8,085 bases of DNA from Candidatus Dormiibacterota bacterium (GTDB taxonomy: Bacteria; Chloroflexota; Dormibacteria; Aeolococcales; Aeolococcaceae). Below the pieces are notes generated by a model. It did not search any database. It saw only the letters and a list, made by a program, of their open reading frames with translations, and was not told where the DNA came from. The stretch lies in the NCBI GenBank assembly GCA_003136295.1, contig PLDZ01000276.1:10142-18226 (forward strand). Reading direction: 5' to 3'. The stretch's first letter is position 1. Each line of letters starts with the position of its first letter. This document shows positions 6,175 through 8,085 of this stretch, piece by piece. A program made the translations under genes and the position numbers.

Positions 6175-7605
6175 GGTGCGCACCCCCGACCGCGCGCTAC
6201 AACGGCGGCCATGGGTGGATTCTCGGCGGTGGTCACGACCGGCATTTATTGCCGTCCCGGGTGCGCGGGGCGCCCAAACCCAGCCAACGTGCGGCATTTC
6301 GACCTCGCCGCCGCTGCTGAGGTCGCCGGGTATCGGGCGTGCATGCGATGCCGTCCCTACCGTGCCGCCGACCCCGGGGACAGCGTGGCATCCGAAGTGG
6401 TCTGTCGCGGCATCCGTCTGGTCATCGGCGGATCGATGCGCCATGACAGCGAGGACGAAGTCGCGGGACGCCTCGGGCTGTCGGCCCGCCACCTGCGGCG
6501 GCTCTTCCAGGAGCAGGTCGGCGTGACCCCCGCGCAGCTCGCGCGGTCAAGCCGCGCGCATTTTGCGCGTCGGCTGCTCGACGACTCCGACCTGCCGATC
6601 ACCGATATCGCCTTCGCAGCGGGCTTCGGGAGCCTGCGGCAGTTCAACCGCACCGTCAACGAGATCTTCCGAGCGACGCCGCGCGAACTGCGCGCGCGCC
6701 GGCGCCTGGCCGATCGGCTGATCGCGGACGGGGGACTGCCGTTACGACTGAGCTTCGCTGGACGGCTCGACTGGGACGCGATGCTCGAGTACCTCTCCGC
6801 GCGCTCGATCAAAGGGGTCGAGCACATCTCCGGGGGCGCCTATCGCAGAACCATCCTGGTCGACGGTGATCCGGGGGCAATTGAGGTACGACTGGGGGGC
6901 CCCGATCATCTCGTGGTCACCGCGCACCTGCCCCACTGGGCCGGACTGATGCATGTGGCGCACCAGGTGAGACGGCTCTTCAGCCTCGACTTCGACCTCG
7001 ACGCCGCCAACGCGGCGCTGGAACGGGACCCCGTGCTCGCCGGGCAGATCGCCGCGCTGCCGGGGCTCCGCGCGGCGGGCGCGTGGGATCCGTTCGAGGT
7101 GGGCGTCCGGGCGATCGTCGGTCAGCAGGTCACCGTTGCCGGCGCGGGCACGATCATCGCTCGCCTGGTCGAGCGCCATGGGATCCGTGTGCCCGGCCTG
7201 GGGCAATTCGGCCTGACGCACGTTTTCCCCTCGGCCGAGGTCCTGGCCGAAGCCGACCTTGCCGGCACCGGGCTCACGGGCGCACGGATCGAGGCGATCC
7301 GCAACTTCGCCTCGGCCGTTGGAGACGGATCTCTCCGCCTGGATCGGAGCCGGTCGCTCGATGACCAACTGGCGTCGATGGTCGCGGTGCCCGGCCTCGG
7401 GCCGTGGACCGCCCACTACGTGGCCCTGCGAATGGGCGAAGCCGATGCCTTCCCGTCGAGCGATCTAGGTCTACGACGCTCTCTCGAAGCGCTCACCGGG
7501 AGCGCAATGACGTCCCGTTTGGTTGACCAGATGGCTCAGCGGTGGCGCCCATGGCGCGCGCATGCGGCGACCCATCTCTGGAGGACCCCGCATCGGCCCG
7601 ATTGA
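6169..7605 (+). CDS. alkA: Fused Ada N-domain / AraC HTH / AlkA 3-methyladenine-DNA glycosylase
   Basis: About 478 residues with three parts. (1) Ada-type zinc domain, about 10-65: TTGIYC28-RPG-C32 and C58-MR-C61 match the four Zn ligands of E. coli Ada, where the first Cys accepts methyl from DNA phosphotriesters and turns the protein into an activator. (2) AraC-family double HTH, about 73-177 (LGLSARHLRRLFQEQVG, ITDIAFAAGFGS). (3) AlkA glycosylase, about 191-477: AlkA N-terminal fold, then helix-hairpin-helix PGLGPWTAHY and the catalytic Asp at D432 in AFPSSDLGL (E. coli AlkA D238 equivalent). It senses alkylation, activates repair genes and excises 3-methyladenine-type bases. The start is uncertain: GTG 6082 and ATG 6097 would overlap ogt, so ATG 6169 is preferred, but no good ribosome-binding site precedes it. 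The usual first helix and DGRF motif of the Ada domain are degenerate in this frame; a resemblance to them lies in another frame (see findings). Confidence 0.92.
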   Translation: MAGAHPRPRATTAAMGGFSAVVTTGIYCRPGCAGRPNPANVRHFDLAAAAEVAGYRACMRCRPYRAADPGDSVASEVVCRGIRLVIGGSMRHDSEDEVAGRLGLSARHLRRLFQEQVGVTPAQLARSSRAHFARRLLDDSDLPITDIAFAAGFGSLRQFNRTVNEIFRATPRELRARRRLADRLIADGGLPLRLSFAGRLDWDAMLEYLSARSIKGVEHISGGAYRRTILVDGDPGAIEVRLGGPDHLVVTAHLPHWAGLMHVAHQVRRLFSLDFDLDAANAALERDPVLAGQIAALPGLRAAGAWDPFEVGVRAIVGQQVTVAGAGTIIARLVERHGIRVPGLGQFGLTHVFPSAEVLAEADLAGTGLTGARIEAIRNFASAVGDGSLRLDRSRSLDDQLASMVAVPGLGPWTAHYVALRMGEADAFPSSDLGLRRSLEALTGSAMTSRLVDQMAQRWRPWRAHAATHLWRTPHRPD

Positions 7606-7610
7606 CGCTA

Positions 7611-7640
7611 TTGACGTCTCAGAACGGGATTGCGTAGGAT
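7611..7640 (+). promoter_or_regulatory. Sigma70-like promoter of the cysH leader
   Basis: TTGACG (7611-7616, five of six matches) and TAGGAT (7635-7640, four of six) with an 18-base spacer; the expected start is near A7647. A second ATTGACG just upstream (7601-7607) overlaps the alkA stop. It is the best promoter match in the window and gives a leader of about 45 bases before the upstream ORF. Confidence 0.5.
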
Positions 7641-7644
7641 CCCG
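7625..7644. repeat. Small inverted repeat over the cysH -10 box
   Basis: CGGGAT (7625-7630) and ATCCCG (7639-7644) are exact reverse complements separated by 8 bases and enclose most of the -10 element. The position fits a repressor operator. The arms are short, so chance remains possible. Confidence 0.3.
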
Positions 7645-7654
7645 CCACGTTTTC

Positions 7655-7688
7655 CGGGCAATCCGTTCGCAATCGAGGAGATTGCCTG
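7655..7688 (+). promoter_or_regulatory. Structured cysH leader with alternative hairpins around the RBS
   Basis: GGCAATC (7657-7663) pairs with GATTGCC (7680-7686); adding a G-U and a C-G pair gives a nine-pair stem (7655-7663 with 7680-7688). Alternatively GCAATC at 7669-7674 pairs with the same GATTGC, leaving a five-base loop. The two folds exclude each other. The ribosome-binding site GAGGAG (7675-7680) sits in the loop in both, with its last G paired; spacing to ATG 7692 is 11 bases. It does not match a riboswitch class I can recall; no U-tract follows, so it is not an obvious intrinsic terminator. Confidence 0.45.
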
Positions 7689-7691
7689 ATC

Positions 7692-7754
7692 ATGTGCGCC
7701 GTGGGTTCGAACCTTCACACTGCCGCGCACGCGCCGGTCGAGGCGAACACGTGA
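7692..7754 (+). CDS. Candidate 20-residue leader peptide upstream of cysH
   Basis: ATG preceded by GAGGAG encodes a 20-residue peptide beginning MCAVGS. Its TGA (7752-7754) overlaps the GTG start of cysH as GTGA, the arrangement of translational coupling. Third codon positions are G or C in about 16 of 19 sense codons after the start, against about 12 of 19 if the same bases are read in the cysH frame. The peptide has one Cys, at position 2. Short cysteine-responsive leader ORFs upstream of sulfur genes are known in mycobacteria, but those carry several Cys codons. Alternatively cysH itself begins at GTG 7694 and this ORF is chance. Confidence 0.4.
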   Translation: MCAVGSNLHTAAHAPVEANT

Positions 7755-8085
7755 CGATCGTCGACCTCCGCCACGGCAGCGCCGAGGAAGTGCTCTCCTG
7801 GACGTACAAGCGATTTCATCGCGTCGCCCTCGTGGCCAGCTTCCAGGCGGAGTCCATGGTCTTGATCGACATGGCCTGCAAGCTGGTGCCCAAGCCTGAG
7901 GTCCTGACCCTCGACACGGGCCGGCTGCACGAGGAGACCCATACCTACATCGAGCAGGTGAGGCGACGCTACCCGATTCGTCTGCGCATCCTCGCTCCGG
8001 ACTCCGACGAGCTGGACGTGATGACCGCGGAGCACGGAACCATGCAATTTCGCCGCTCCGTCGCGCTGCGCAACGAGTGCTGCGC
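7751..8085 (+). CDS. cysH: Phosphoadenylyl/adenylyl-sulfate reductase (3' part missing at window edge)
   Basis: First 111 residues of a CysH-family reductase, which reduces activated sulfate (APS or PAPS) to sulfite in assimilatory sulfur metabolism. Visible: the PP-loop-like motif S30-F-Q-A-E-S, VLTLDTGRLHEET, and Cys110-Cys111 at the window end. A CC pair there is the first half of the CC...CxxC iron-sulfur ligand set of APS-reducing (plant/Bacillus/Pseudomonas-type) enzymes and is absent from E. coli-type PAPS reductase, so APS use is more likely; the second half lies outside the window. Start: GTG 7751 has GAGG at 7740-7743 with 7-base spacing and yields a normal N-terminus (TIVDLRHGSAEEVLSW). 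GTG 7694 is in frame but adds an arginine-rich stretch unlike the family. Other sulfate-assimilation genes probably follow. Confidence 0.93.
   Translation, partial: MTIVDLRHGSAEEVLSWTYKRFHRVALVASFQAESMVLIDMACKLVPKPEVLTLDTGRLHEETHTYIEQVRRRYPIRLRILAPDSDELDVMTAEHGTMQFRRSVALRNECC

Noticed and set aside
6050..6526. 158-codon forward open frame overlapping alkA
   Set aside because: Not a gene on its own: after about 6225 it only shadows the Ada/AraC frame. Its short Ada-like segment is treated as a possible frameshift instead.
7701..7717. GTGGGTTCGAACC resembling the T-arm of a tRNA
   Set aside because: The 3' side (TTCAC) cannot close the T-stem and no acceptor, D or anticodon arm surrounds it. 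The match is just a 10-base palindrome inside the leader ORF.

Overview
The window is GC-rich, with genes packed closely on both strands and frequent GTG (possibly CTG) start codons. It reads as chromosomal DNA of a free-living, high-GC bacterium, most like Actinomycetota or soil and freshwater Chloroflexota. The sequence alone does not settle the phylum. I see no insertion sequence, phage gene, integrase, CRISPR array, rRNA or tRNA. Seven protein genes are well supported, two at the window edges are cut, and two short ORFs are tentative.

Layout. 1-518 (-): 5' part of a Crp/Fnr-type regulator that runs off the left edge. 519-649: divergent intergenic region. 650-3412 (+): a 920-residue PAS-PAS-GAF-GGDEF-EAL protein that makes and/or degrades cyclic di-GMP. 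3413-3616 (+): a possible 67-residue ORF abutting the EAL stop, with a strong ribosome-binding site, antisense to the next gene. 3428-4417 (-): an ATP-grasp ligase of the RimK/DcsG type, probably starting at CTG. 4418-4637: 220 bp divergent spacer with no convincing signal. 4638-5570 (+): alpha/beta hydrolase whose nucleophile motif carries Cys in place of Ser. 5559-6098 (-): Ogt-type O6-methylguanine-DNA methyltransferase, overlapping the hydrolase tail by 12 bp. 6099-6168: short divergent ogt/alkA control region with an inverted and a direct repeat. 6169-7605 (+): fused Ada(N)-AraC-AlkA protein. 7606-7691: promoter and structured leader. 7692-7754 (+): a 20-codon upstream ORF whose stop overlaps the cysH start. 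7751-8085 (+): 5' part of cysH, running off the right edge.

Functional reading. Two units are coherent. The ogt/alkA pair is a divergent alkylation-damage (adaptive response) locus: direct reversal of O6-alkylguanine, sensing of methyl phosphotriesters by the Ada N-domain, and base excision of 3-methyladenine-type lesions. The cysH unit begins a sulfate-assimilation operon and has the most notable regulatory DNA here: a good sigma70-like promoter, four copies of GATTGC/GCAATC (three of them spaced 11 bp apart), mutually exclusive hairpins placing the ribosome-binding site in a loop, and a leader ORF coupled to cysH. The c-di-GMP enzyme and the Crp-like regulator share a divergent promoter region and may be linked. 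The ATP-grasp ligase and the hydrolase have no assignable substrates.
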